From RGIG5057 sp964642045 (GTDB lineage: Bacteria > Bacillota > Clostridia > TANB77 > CAG-465), in the NCBI GenBank assembly GCA_964642045.1, contig CAZXLZ010000012.1, positions 1 to 28,136 on the forward strand: 28,136 bases of DNA. The letters are read 5' to 3'. The notes beneath the pieces were generated by a model. It ran no database searches, was not told the DNA's origin, and saw only the letters and a program-made list of their open reading frames with translations. This document shows positions 1-7,505 of this stretch, piece by piece. Each line of letters opens with the position of its first letter. The stretch's first letter is position 1. A program made the position numbers and the translations under genes.

Positions 1-18
1 ATATTGTAAATAAACACG

Positions 19-51
19 AAACGCTATAGGAAACGTGTTCCTATAGCGTTT
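19..51. terminator. Rho-independent terminator, bidirectional
   Basis: A perfect 13-bp inverted repeat (19-31 with 39-51, 7-base loop) lies just beyond the stop of the minus-strand gene 62-754. It has a T-run on the plus side and an AT-rich flank on the other. The stem core AAACGCTA also occurs in the terminator at 1783-1815 behind the paralogous gene. Confidence 0.8.
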
Positions 52-61
52 TATTTGATGT

Positions 62-754
62 TTAGTTTTTTAAGCAATCTTTTGGGATGGGAATATCGAA
101 GACCCAATTATCATTTCCTTCAAAACCTTTGAAATTGAGGTTCAAACTGTTGAAGAAGCTTTTGGCGACAGAGTTTTCAAATTTGGTTTTAAGTGCAGGA
201 TACTTAACAGTTAATTTTGCAACTTTCTTTTCTTCATTTTCTTCAGAAATAGAATGCAAAAAATCTTTGTTGTGGAGTTTTAATTTCACGGTATTACAAA
301 TATTTTTGACACAAATTTCTGTAGTATCCTTTTTATCCTTGAGTTTTTCGTTGAAGCTGTCAAGTCTTCTTTTTACCTCAATTGATTTATCGCTAGAAAG
401 AGTTATTATATAAAAGTCCTCTTTAGTGATACCAGAAGTAAAAGTTGCTTCAAACCCAAGGTCTTCAGCATTCTGCTTAAAGTTGTAGCAGTCCTTTGCT
501 GAAGATATTTTTATTTCAAATCTTACGAAATTTTCAATATTTTTGAGGCATTTTTCAAGAGCTTCGTCAAAGCAGTTGAGCAAGTATTCTTTTGTAAAAT
601 TATTTTTTTTCTTTTCTTCCTCTAAGCGTTTTTGCTCTTCTTTCTCAGATATGAAAGATATAAGCTCAGATACCAAATTCTGATCATTTGCAGTTACATC
701 AGAATTGTTTTGATCAAGAATTTCTTTGTTAACATTTGTATTAAGATTTCCCAT
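62..754 (-). CDS. Hypothetical protein, paralog of the 1823-2506 product
   Basis: This 230-residue protein belongs to no family I recognise. It has no signal peptide or membrane segment. Residues 30-50 are a charged, Glu/Lys-rich helical stretch, followed by a mixed alpha/beta region. It aligns along its length with the protein at 1823-2506: a charged helix, then ALEKCLKNIENFV versus ELDFCLEELYDFV, a DFYIITL versus DYYIVEL strand, and a C-terminal GFEGNDNWVFDIPI-like strand pair. The gene has its own promoter (812-840) and terminator (19-51), so it is monocistronic. A short plus-strand frame over its 3' half is only a shadow. Function unknown. Confidence 0.75.
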   Translation of the reverse strand: MGNLNTNVNKEILDQNNSDVTANDQNLVSELISFISEKEEQKRLEEEKKKNNFTKEYLLNCFDEALEKCLKNIENFVRFEIKISSAKDCYNFKQNAEDLGFEATFTSGITKEDFYIITLSSDKSIEVKRRLDSFNEKLKDKKDTTEICVKNICNTVKLKLHNKDFLHSISEENEEKKVAKLTVKYPALKTKFENSVAKSFFNSLNLNFKGFEGNDNWVFDIPIPKDCLKN

Positions 755-811
755 AGTTATGATCCTTTCATTTTTAAAATTTTTTAAAATTGTATTAAAC
801 TGAACTTTAAT

Positions 812-840
812 ATTATAGCATGATTTACATAAAAAGTCAA
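812..840 (-). promoter_or_regulatory. Promoter of the 62-754 gene
   Basis: Read on the minus strand: TTGACT (840-835), a 17-nt spacer, then TATAAT (817-812). The spacer TTTTATGTAAATCATGC is nearly identical to those of the promoters at 2563-2591 and 5615-5643. Confidence 0.75.
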
Positions 841-855
841 TAAAGAATTATTTCC

Positions 856-885
856 TTGACAAATTTAAGTTTAGTCATGTATAAT
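856..885 (+). promoter_or_regulatory. Promoter of the ASCH-Nudix gene
   Basis: TTGACA at 856-861 and TATAAT at 880-885 are separated by 18 nt. The start of transcription would be near 892, giving a leader of about 60 nt that ends in an AGGAGG ribosome binding site before the ATG at 954. Confidence 0.8.
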
Positions 886-953
886 ATAAAAAATTAATTA
901 GGTGGAAACTAGTATAAGTATGGTTTCAGACACATATTTTTAGGAGGATAAAT

Positions 954-1751
954 ATGTTACACAAAATGAAATTAAATGATAGTGCATTTGAAAGAATGAA
1001 AAATAAAGAAAAAAAGAGGGAATATAGGGTTAATGATGAAAAAAGAAAGCTTGTTAGAGTTGGAGATATAATAGAATTTTCAAAACTATCAAATGAAGAA
1101 GAAAAAATATTAATGGATGTCAATAATATTGAAAATTTTAATTCATTAGAGGATGCTATATCATCACATTTTGAAGAAGATTTTAGTAACAGGCATCCTG
1201 ACTTTCAAAGTGCTTGTAATTCTTTTTACCAAAAGGGATATTATAGCAAAGAGGAAATTAAAGAAAATGGAATAGTAGTATTTGAAGTGAAAAATCATAG
1301 ACTGCCACATCTGTGTAGTTCTGTATGTTACTTAAAGAAAGATAATAAAGTACTCATGATTAAATTTTATAAAAAGTGGGGACAGGTTTATGCACCACCT
1401 GGAGGAAAATTTGAAGATGGTGAATCATCACTTGACTGCGTTTTAAGAGAATTTTATGAAGAAACAGGGCTTAAATTAATTAATCCTAAGCTTCAAGGTA
1501 TATCTTATTGGAAAGATTGTGTACAGGGAAATATATTTATATATACTGCTGAAGAGTTTGAAGGTGAGCTTAAGACATCTTCTCAAGAAGGAACTTTAGA
1601 ATGGATAAATTTTGAAGATTTAAATAAAATCAAACAATTTGACCAAAATGAGAAATTTACTCCATACTTATTTAAAGATAAATTATTTGAAGGTAAGTTT
1701 TTATTAGATGAAAAATGTAAGGTAACTGAGTATGTTATAAGAGATATATAG
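954..1751 (+). CDS. ASCH-domain/Nudix hydrolase fusion protein
   Basis: This is a 265-residue two-domain protein. Residues 1-113 resemble the ASCH (PUA-like, RNA-associated) domain: MKLNDSAFERMKN, then EYRVNDEKRKLVRVGDIIEF, and a YYSKEE segment near the end of the domain. Residues 118-265 are a Nudix hydrolase with a complete Nudix box at about 150-172 (GKFEDGE, seven residues, REFYEETGL). That box should bind Mg2+ and support cleavage of a nucleoside diphosphate linked to another moiety. The APPGGKFE context resembles MutT/8-oxo-dGTPase-like members, but substrate cannot be read from it. A good AGGAGG precedes the ATG. In related clostridia ASCH proteins of this type are usually stand-alone, so the fusion is the unusual part. 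It sits between the two paralogous minus-strand units. Confidence 0.85.
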   Translation: MLHKMKLNDSAFERMKNKEKKREYRVNDEKRKLVRVGDIIEFSKLSNEEEKILMDVNNIENFNSLEDAISSHFEEDFSNRHPDFQSACNSFYQKGYYSKEEIKENGIVVFEVKNHRLPHLCSSVCYLKKDNKVLMIKFYKKWGQVYAPPGGKFEDGESSLDCVLREFYEETGLKLINPKLQGISYWKDCVQGNIFIYTAEEFEGELKTSSQEGTLEWINFEDLNKIKQFDQNEKFTPYLFKDKLFEGKFLLDEKCKVTEYVIRDI

Positions 1752-1782
1752 ATAATGAAAATATAAATATAATAATGTGCAA

Positions 1783-1815
1783 AAACGCTACAAAGAATGT
1801 GTCTTTGTAGCGTTT
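1783..1815. terminator. Bidirectional terminator between convergent genes
   Basis: A perfect 14-bp stem (1783-1796 with 1802-1815, 5-base loop) with A- and T-rich flanks lies between the ASCH-Nudix gene and the minus-strand gene ending at 1823. It shares the AAACGCTA stem core with the terminator at 19-51. Confidence 0.8.
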
Positions 1816-1822
1816 GGTGATT

Positions 1823-2506
1823 TTAGGTTAAAGTAAAACGGAAATTTAATTTAATAGTATTAGTCTCTTTATCAACATTTTCATGATGAAAACCGCAGAA
1901 GATTAATCCATACTTATCAAAGTACTTAAACACGAAATCTTCATCAAATTTTATGAAATCAAAATTCTTTTTAGTCAAAGTCAAAACAACATTATATTTA
2001 TTTGAATCTTGGTCAAATATTCCATTTTGCAAATCTTCTTTTATTTCCAAGCAGAACTTATCCATTATTTTTGTTCTTTCAGAAATCTTTTTCGATAATT
2101 CTTCTTTGAAGTTATTATATATAATTATTGCTTCTTTGTTATTATTACTTCCATCAATTTTTTTAGGTAATTCTACAATATAATAATCGTCAAAACGGGT
2201 AGGAGTTGATTTTATAGTCAAGCCAAGTGATGATATTAATTTTCCAAAATTATACAGCTGGTTTCCATCAATATGAAAACTTACAAAATCATATAATTCT
2301 TCAAGACAAAAATCTAATTCTCTTTTAAAAGCAGCAAGTATAGCAACTTCTGTAGGTTTTTCTTTTTCTTCCTCCTTCTTCAAAATTATTTTAGTAAGGT
2401 TTTCCTTGAATGATTGAATTTCTTCAGAAACTTCCTCATTCTTTTTACTCTCTTTAGCAACCTTGACATCAGCTTGCTCTTTAGAAACTTTAGTTTTTCT
2501 TCCCAT
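1823..2506 (-). CDS. Hypothetical protein, paralog of the 62-754 product
   Basis: This is a 227-residue soluble protein of unknown function. The N-terminal 50 residues are very lysine- and glutamate-rich and probably helical. The rest is the same mixed alpha/beta fold as the 62-754 product, with matching blocks such as LDFCLEELYDFVSF, DYYIVELP and the C-terminal GLIFCGFHHEN segment. No catalytic motif is evident. Promoter (2563-2591) and terminator (1783-1815) both resemble those of its paralog. The whole transcription unit therefore appears duplicated, with the ASCH-Nudix gene now lying between the copies. The start is supported by a purine-rich AAGGAG site ahead of the ATG. Confidence 0.75.
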   Translation of the reverse strand: MGRKTKVSKEQADVKVAKESKKNEEVSEEIQSFKENLTKIILKKEEEKEKPTEVAILAAFKRELDFCLEELYDFVSFHIDGNQLYNFGKLISSLGLTIKSTPTRFDDYYIVELPKKIDGSNNNKEAIIIYNNFKEELSKKISERTKIMDKFCLEIKEDLQNGIFDQDSNKYNVVLTLTKKNFDFIKFDEDFVFKYFDKYGLIFCGFHHENVDKETNTIKLNFRFTLT

Positions 2507-2562
2507 TATTATTTTCTCCTTTAAATTTATTTTTTGGAAATAGGATATATTTTGATATTCGT

Positions 2563-2591
2563 ATTATATCATATTTTACATAAAAAGTAAA
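2563..2591 (-). promoter_or_regulatory. Promoter of the 1823-2506 gene
   Basis: Minus strand: TTTACT (2591-2586), a 17-nt spacer TTTTATGTAAAATATGA, then TATAAT (2568-2563). The TGA just before the -10 box makes it an extended -10. The spacer matches the promoters at 812-840 and 5615-5643. Confidence 0.75.
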
Positions 2592-2647
2592 TAAAAAGTT
2601 TTAATAGCAGTACTTTTAAATAATTTTATAAAACAAAACTATATATA

Positions 2648-2676
2648 TTGATATTAAGGCATATAATTGTTAAAAT
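2648..2676 (+). promoter_or_regulatory. Promoter of the ATP-grasp gene
   Basis: TTGATA (2648-2653), 17 nt, then TAAAAT (2671-2676) with a TGT extended -10. It lies 25 nt before the ATG at 2702. Confidence 0.55.
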
Positions 2677-2701
2677 ATAAAGTAAAAAGGAGAGAGGACT
2701 T

Positions 2702-3631
2702 ATGGAAAATACATTTAAAAGAATTATTAATGAGATATGTAATGAAAATGATATAAAATGTAGTTATTTATCTAAAGACTGGGTTATAATGCTAGAAAAA
2801 GATTCAAAAACTAAATTTATATCTGGATATAAATTTGATTTAAATTTACATGCAGTAGGTGAAATTATAGATGATAAATATGCATTATATGAAGTTCTAA
2901 AATCCAAGAATATTAATACTGCTGAACATAGAATAGTATATAGTAAAAATAATAAATTAGATTATGCAGTAGGATGTAATACATATGAATATGTAAAGGA
3001 TTACTTTAGGGATAATAAAAATAATATAGTATTAAAACCAAATAGTGGTACATGTGGAATTGATGTATATAATGTGAGTGATATAAATGAAATTAATAAT
3101 ATACTGGATAAATTATTTGAAAAAAATCATTCTATTAGTATATCTCCATTTTATGACATAAAGCATGAATATAGGGTAATAATGTTAAATGGTAAGGTAA
3201 AGCTCATATATGTAAAAAAGTTACCTATAGTAATTGGTGATGGAAAGAAAACTATAAGAGAGCTTCTTATTTCATTTAATGAGGGCTTTTTTATAGATAA
3301 ATTACAAGATAAAAAGTATGACATAGTGCTTAAAGAAGGTGAAAGTTTTAAATATAATTGGAAGTTTAACTTATCTCAAGGCTCAGTAGCAAGAAGAGTA
3401 GAAGATAATATTTTGCTAGAAAAACTATCTTTAATTGCAAAACATGCATCAGATGAAATAAATCTAAATTTTGGTAGTATTGATATAATAGAAACTGTAG
3501 ATGGTGAATTCTTGATTTTAGAAATAAATAGTGGTGTAATGCTAGAAAATTATATAAGACTTAATCCTAATGATTATCATATTGCTAAGGATATTTATAA
3601 AGAGGCAGTAGATAGTTTATTTGATAAATAA
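2702..3631 (+). CDS. ATP-grasp domain ligase
   Basis: This 309-residue protein is an ATP-grasp enzyme, a family that joins a carboxylate to an amine or thiol through an acyl-phosphate. The ATP-binding part shows VLKPNSGTCGI (residues 110-120; Lys112 would contact ATP), EYRV at 156-159, and the GDGKKTIREL segment (179-188) typical of the cyanophycin-synthetase/glutathione-synthetase-like branch. SQGSVARR follows at 225-232, and the metal ligands lie in IDII (260-263) and EINSG (274-278). The first 90 residues would be the preATP-grasp region. The protein is much shorter than cyanophycin synthetase and lacks a Mur-ligase domain. It is probably a stand-alone peptide or amide ligase; substrate unknown. 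It is monocistronic, with AAAGGAGAG before the ATG, and converges on the MurB-like gene. Confidence 0.8.
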   Translation: MENTFKRIINEICNENDIKCSYLSKDWVIMLEKDSKTKFISGYKFDLNLHAVGEIIDDKYALYEVLKSKNINTAEHRIVYSKNNKLDYAVGCNTYEYVKDYFRDNKNNIVLKPNSGTCGIDVYNVSDINEINNILDKLFEKNHSISISPFYDIKHEYRVIMLNGKVKLIYVKKLPIVIGDGKKTIRELLISFNEGFFIDKLQDKKYDIVLKEGESFKYNWKFNLSQGSVARRVEDNILLEKLSLIAKHASDEINLNFGSIDIIETVDGEFLILEINSGVMLENYIRLNPNDYHIAKDIYKEAVDSLFDK

Positions 3632-3664
3632 AAACATACCGATCAAATAGTGGTCGGTATGTTT
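3632..3664. terminator. Bidirectional terminator
   Basis: A 14-bp stem (3632-3645 with 3651-3664, one T-G wobble) immediately follows the ATP-grasp stop codon and is followed by a T-rich tract. It also serves the convergent minus-strand gene ending at 3677. Confidence 0.8.
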
Positions 3665-3676
3665 AAATTTTTATTA

Positions 3677-4663
3677 TTAACTATTCCTTTTTATGAAAGT
3701 GTCAGTATCAATCTCACCATCACTATCAAGAATTAAAACTTCTTTGTGAAGAGTTATATTAAAGAGTTCTTTTATTTTATTAATAGAATATGAAAATAGT
3801 TTAGCAACATCTTTATCGTTTGTATTTGTACCTGTTATAAAAAATCTGCTACCATAATCACTATATTTTGCACCATTATAATTACAATTAAAACAGTCAT
3901 TTTCTCTTACTATATCTGGAAAAGATTTGCCTATTTGTTTTCTTAAATGTGCATTTGACCATAAAGAGCCTGCACATCCTTCTTCAAAACCAAATTTTAG
4001 TGAAGTACTTCTTTTATTTATCTGTTCATTATATTTTTTCTTTACTAACTCTTTCCCAATAAATTCAGATTTTAATATAACTTCTTTTACAAAATATCTA
4101 GTTTTATATCTATTTTCTCTTTTTATAAAGCTATCTCTATCACCAAAGAAATTTTCATCAGGTTTAACTGTAATTTCTTTTCCTTCTTTAAAGTCATATA
4201 AAGTTATTTCTTGTACATAGTCGCTAAAGCTTTTTTTAGTAGGATTCCAACCAGAGTTACCAACTACTCCTGAACCAATCATTCCTGGGATTCCTGTAAA
4301 AGCTGCAAAATCATATCCCATTTCCATTGTATAATTTACAAACTTTGATACTATAACGTTACTTGTAATTTTAAAAGTATTATTTTCTTTGTCAAAAATT
4401 ATGGTGTCATTTTTAGGACTAATATCTACAAAAAGGCCATCATAGCCATTATCTGTTATATATAAATTTGTATGAAGTCCAAATATTTTAAAAGATATAT
4501 CTTTCTTGTATAGCTCATGAAGTGCATCTAAATCCATTTCTAAACCTTCATTAAATATTAACTGATAATAATATTTTGCATTTCCAGCTTTTTTCTTAAA
4601 CCCATGTTTATTTGATAAGTTATAATCGCATTCTATTTTGTGACTAAAATTTACGTTTAACAT
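3677..4663 (-). CDS. Divergent MurB-like FAD-binding oxidoreductase (UDP-MurNAc dehydrogenase family)
   Basis: This 328-residue protein has the MurB layout. An FAD-binding segment FKIFGLHTNLYITDNGYDGL (58-77) stands where MurB has its GxGSNLLVxDxG stretch. The TGIPGMIGSGVVGNSG loop (123-138) corresponds to the GIPGSxGGAVxxNAG motif. The three residues used by MurB for NADPH-dependent enolpyruvate reduction appear conserved: Arg176 in DRDSF, Ser233 in AGSLW, and Glu308 in LHKEV. The tyrosine that usually precedes the arginine is replaced by Asp175, and the NTFxxGG entry motif is degenerate. It may be a true but divergent MurB or a paralog acting on another substrate. No other cell-wall gene is adjacent. 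A GGAGG-type site precedes the ATG, and a weak promoter (TTGTAT-17-TATCAT) can be read at about 4692-4720. Confidence 0.7.
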   Translation of the reverse strand: MLNVNFSHKIECDYNLSNKHGFKKKAGNAKYYYQLIFNEGLEMDLDALHELYKKDISFKIFGLHTNLYITDNGYDGLFVDISPKNDTIIFDKENNTFKITSNVIVSKFVNYTMEMGYDFAAFTGIPGMIGSGVVGNSGWNPTKKSFSDYVQEITLYDFKEGKEITVKPDENFFGDRDSFIKRENRYKTRYFVKEVILKSEFIGKELVKKKYNEQINKRSTSLKFGFEEGCAGSLWSNAHLRKQIGKSFPDIVRENDCFNCNYNGAKYSDYGSRFFITGTNTNDKDVAKLFSYSINKIKELFNITLHKEVLILDSDGEIDTDTFIKRNS

Positions 4664-4720
4664 ATTTCCTCCTAATTAATTACATAAAGATGATATCATA
4701 ATATTTATTTTTATACAAGA

Positions 4721-4764
4721 AAAACACTACTAAAATATGTTTAATCATATTTTAGTAGTGTTTT
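4721..4764 (-). terminator. Strong terminator behind the lipoprotein gene
   Basis: A perfect 19-bp inverted repeat (4721-4739 with 4746-4764, 6-base loop) ends five bases before the stop of the minus-strand lipoprotein gene. On the minus strand it continues into a T-rich stretch. Confidence 0.85.
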
Positions 4765-4769
4765 AAAAA

Positions 4770-5540
4770 TTATTTTAGGAAAAATTCCTCGGCTGTAATA
4801 TCATTTATATAAAGATCTCCATTTTCAGTTAAGCTATATACAGCGCAGGCATTTGAAGAGTTTTGATAGAACCTTACTTTATAAAGGTAAAGTGAATTCA
4901 TCTTTTTAGAAAGATCTTCTAAAAAAGCATTTTCAGCTATACCGTAGTTTTGATGAGTATAATCTTCATATGATTTTTGAAGTTCATCTAAGCTATCAGG
5001 AATTGAGGGCAAATCTTCCATATATATTGAGTTTGATACTTTTAAATCTGTTTCATTACCATCTATAACAAGATGCATATCATGATTTGTCCATATTATG
5101 CTTATTTCATCATCTACTATAACAAATCTCGGTTCATTCTCAATTTTGTCTTGAAATTTGATAAGTAAATTGTATGTTTCTTCTGATGGTGATTTAAATC
5201 CATCACTTAATGCTTTCGCGTAGGCAGCTTCAAAATTTCCATCTATTACAGTTGGTAATAACTGGTGATTAAAAGAGGGCTGTGTATTTTCATAGTCATC
5301 TATCAAATATTCACATGAATTAAAAAATGTTTCATTGATAGCAGTGCTATAACTTTCTGTAGTTGTTTCTACAGGAATTATAGAGTGTGCTTCAGAAGTA
5401 TAACTTTCATATACATCATATGAATTAGTAATTGCTATTTGCATATCACTATTATTTATAACAGTATTGCTGTTTGTACATCCTGTAATAATAAGCACAA
5501 GCGCTAAAACAATAGATGTAATAATAATTTTAGATTTCAT
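4770..5540 (-). CDS. Putative lipoprotein of unknown function
   Basis: This 256-residue protein starts with a type II signal peptide: MKSKIIITSI, a hydrophobic stretch, then the lipobox ITGC with Cys21 as the lipidated residue. The mature part is acidic, with a Ser/Thr/Asn-rich linker to about residue 75. A globular region follows that contains a FVIVDDEISIIW strand pair and ends in LYLYKVRFYQNSSNACAVYSLTENGDLYI. I do not recognise a family. It should be anchored on the outer face of the membrane. It is monocistronic. The promoter (5615-5643) shares its spacer with the two paralogous genes to its left, and a GGAGG site precedes the ATG. Confidence 0.8.
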   Translation of the reverse strand: MKSKIIITSIVLALVLIITGCTNSNTVINNSDMQIAITNSYDVYESYTSEAHSIIPVETTTESYSTAINETFFNSCEYLIDDYENTQPSFNHQLLPTVIDGNFEAAYAKALSDGFKSPSEETYNLLIKFQDKIENEPRFVIVDDEISIIWTNHDMHLVIDGNETDLKVSNSIYMEDLPSIPDSLDELQKSYEDYTHQNYGIAENAFLEDLSKKMNSLYLYKVRFYQNSSNACAVYSLTENGDLYINDITAEEFFLK

Positions 5541-5614
5541 TAATTGTTACCTCCAAATTTTTCAGTTTTTATTTGACCTAGTTTTAGTCAAATTACATTG
5601 TTTTAATTTGTGTA

Positions 5615-5643
5615 ATTATATCATAATTTACATAAAATGTAAA
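5615..5643 (-). promoter_or_regulatory. Promoter of the lipoprotein gene
   Basis: Minus strand: TTTACA (5643-5638), a 17-nt spacer TTTTATGTAAATTATGA, then TATAAT (5620-5615). The spacer contains TTTTATGTAAA, identical in three promoters of this window. Together with the -35 it also forms the palindrome TTTACATTTTATGTAAA. Confidence 0.75.
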
Positions 5644-5682
5644 GACCAACTTAAAATGAGTAGCAATTTTTGTATAATTTTG

Positions 5683-5711
5683 TTGATAAAAATAGACTTT
5701 TGTGTTATAAA
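5683..5711 (+). promoter_or_regulatory. Promoter of the ABC exporter operon
   Basis: TTGATA (5683-5688), a 17-nt spacer, then TATAAA (5706-5711) preceded by a TGT extended -10. The leader is about 25 nt and includes the AGAGGAAA ribosome binding site. Confidence 0.6.
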
Positions 5712-5742
5712 GATACAAGCGTAGATGTAAAGAGGAAATAAT

Positions 5743-7503
5743 ATGAAAAATAGTTTTTTTGGAAGAACTCTAAAAGGTGCAAAATTGTATTTAGCAAGTG
5801 CAATCATATTAAGTATTGCATATTCCAAACTTTTGATATATGTCCCAATGTTTATAAAGTATGCTCTTGATGGTGTCATAATGGGAAATGAGAGTGTAAT
5901 ACCGTGGATAATAAGTAGTTTATTTTACTTAGATAATAAAGTATATAAAATAGTAATTCTTGCACTAACTTTAATAGTGGTCAACATACTTATATTCATT
6001 GTAAATTATTTAAAAAGCAAGGTTAATACAAAGTTTAATTTAAGGATAAACAGGAATGTTAAGAACATAATTTTAGAGCATATACCTAAGATAGAGTATA
6101 TGGAGTTTAGTAAAATTGATAAATCTAATGTAATACAAAGAGTTAATAATGATGCTGCTACATATGCAGAGTTTTTTAATTCTCAAATAAATATTTTCTT
6201 TGATACAATATTTATAATAATATTTGCTGTAGCTGAGACTTTAAAATTAAATGTTACAGTTGGGATATTTATTGCTATAATTTGCATGCTAATAGTTATA
6301 ATTTCAATTTGGTTTTTTAGGGTTTCTAAGCCTCTAGTAGAAGATACAGTTGAAATGAATAAAGAAGTAATTAATAAAACTACAATAGCTGTAGAAGAAT
6401 CTAAAATGCTGAAGATATTTAACAGACAAGATAAAGAAATATCAGATTTTATAAATATGAATAATGAATATAAGAGAAAAGATATAAAGCTTGCAAGACT
6501 AAAAGTAATATACGGAATAACAACACATAATTTAAGAAATTTTAAAGAGCCTTTTATATTGCTTTTTGGTGGAATTTTAGTTGTAAAAGGAGAGCTTACT
6601 TTAGCTGGAATATCAATACTTTTAACATATAGTACAAAAATACTTGAGTATGTATATAAATCTGTGGATAAACTAAAAGAAATTAATGAATTTATAGTTG
6701 CATACAAAAAATTATCTGATCTTATGAAGTTAGATGAAAATACTTGTGAAAATCCTTATGTAAGGCTAGATGGTAATATTACTTTTAAAAATGTATCAGT
6801 AGAAATAAATGGTAGTATGATACTAGAAAACTTAAATTTTACTATTAATAAAGGTGAAAATGTAGCTATAATAGGAGATAATGGCTCAGGAAAGACTATC
6901 ATTTCAAAAACACTATTTGGTTTTTATAATTATACAGGAGATATTTATATAGGTGAGAATAATATAAAAAATGTAAATAGAAAGAGTATTACAGACTATA
7001 TTGGAGTAGTTCTTCAAGATACATATCTATTTACAGATACAGTAAAAAATAATATAAATATAACAAATAGGAAAGTTAGTGATAAAAAAGTAATAGAGGT
7101 TTTAAAATTATCTGAAATGTATGAAGATGTTCTCAAGTTTGACGATAAGCTAAATTATATGATAGGAAAAGGTGGAAATAATATTTCAGGCGGGCAGAAA
7201 CAAAGAATAGCTATAGCAAGAAGTTTAATTAAAGAAAATAGTTTTATTATTTTTGATGATTCACTATCAAAACTTGATACTAAGACAAAACTTAGTATAC
7301 TAAACAATATTATAAAAATGAAAATGGGTAGCATCATTATATCACATGATAAAGAAGCTTTAAAAAAATGTGATAAGGTTTTATTTATACGTGATAAAAC
7401 TATAAAAACAGGGACACATGATGAGTTAATGGAAAATGATAGTCTATATAAAGATATTATAGATGTCCATAATAATAAAATTTTAGAGGAAGAGGAAATA
7501 TAA
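5743..7503 (+). CDS. ABC exporter half-transporter, degenerate-site subunit
   Basis: This 586-residue protein has an N-terminal exporter membrane domain (about residues 15-310) fused to an ATPase domain (345-575). Visible motifs are Walker A GDNGSGKT (378-385), the Q-loop Gln425, a canonical signature ISGGQ (481-485), Walker B FIIFDD (501-506) and the switch His535. The residue after Walker B is Asp506 instead of the catalytic Glu, so its own ATP site should be poorly hydrolytic, as in the degenerate half of heterodimeric exporters such as BmrCD or TM287/288. The partner is the next gene, separated by two bases. Substrate unknown; peptides, lipids or drugs are all possible. It acts in the cytoplasmic membrane. 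Confidence 0.9.
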   Translation: MKNSFFGRTLKGAKLYLASAIILSIAYSKLLIYVPMFIKYALDGVIMGNESVIPWIISSLFYLDNKVYKIVILALTLIVVNILIFIVNYLKSKVNTKFNLRINRNVKNIILEHIPKIEYMEFSKIDKSNVIQRVNNDAATYAEFFNSQINIFFDTIFIIIFAVAETLKLNVTVGIFIAIICMLIVIISIWFFRVSKPLVEDTVEMNKEVINKTTIAVEESKMLKIFNRQDKEISDFINMNNEYKRKDIKLARLKVIYGITTHNLRNFKEPFILLFGGILVVKGELTLAGISILLTYSTKILEYVYKSVDKLKEINEFIVAYKKLSDLMKLDENTCENPYVRLDGNITFKNVSVEINGSMILENLNFTINKGENVAIIGDNGSGKTIISKTLFGFYNYTGDIYIGENNIKNVNRKSITDYIGVVLQDTYLFTDTVKNNINITNRKVSDKKVIEVLKLSEMYEDVLKFDDKLNYMIGKGGNNISGGQKQRIAIARSLIKENSFIIFDDSLSKLDTKTKLSILNNIIKMKMGSIIISHDKEALKKCDKVLFIRDKTIKTGTHDELMENDSLYKDIIDVHNNKILEEEEI

Positions 7504-7505
7504 AA

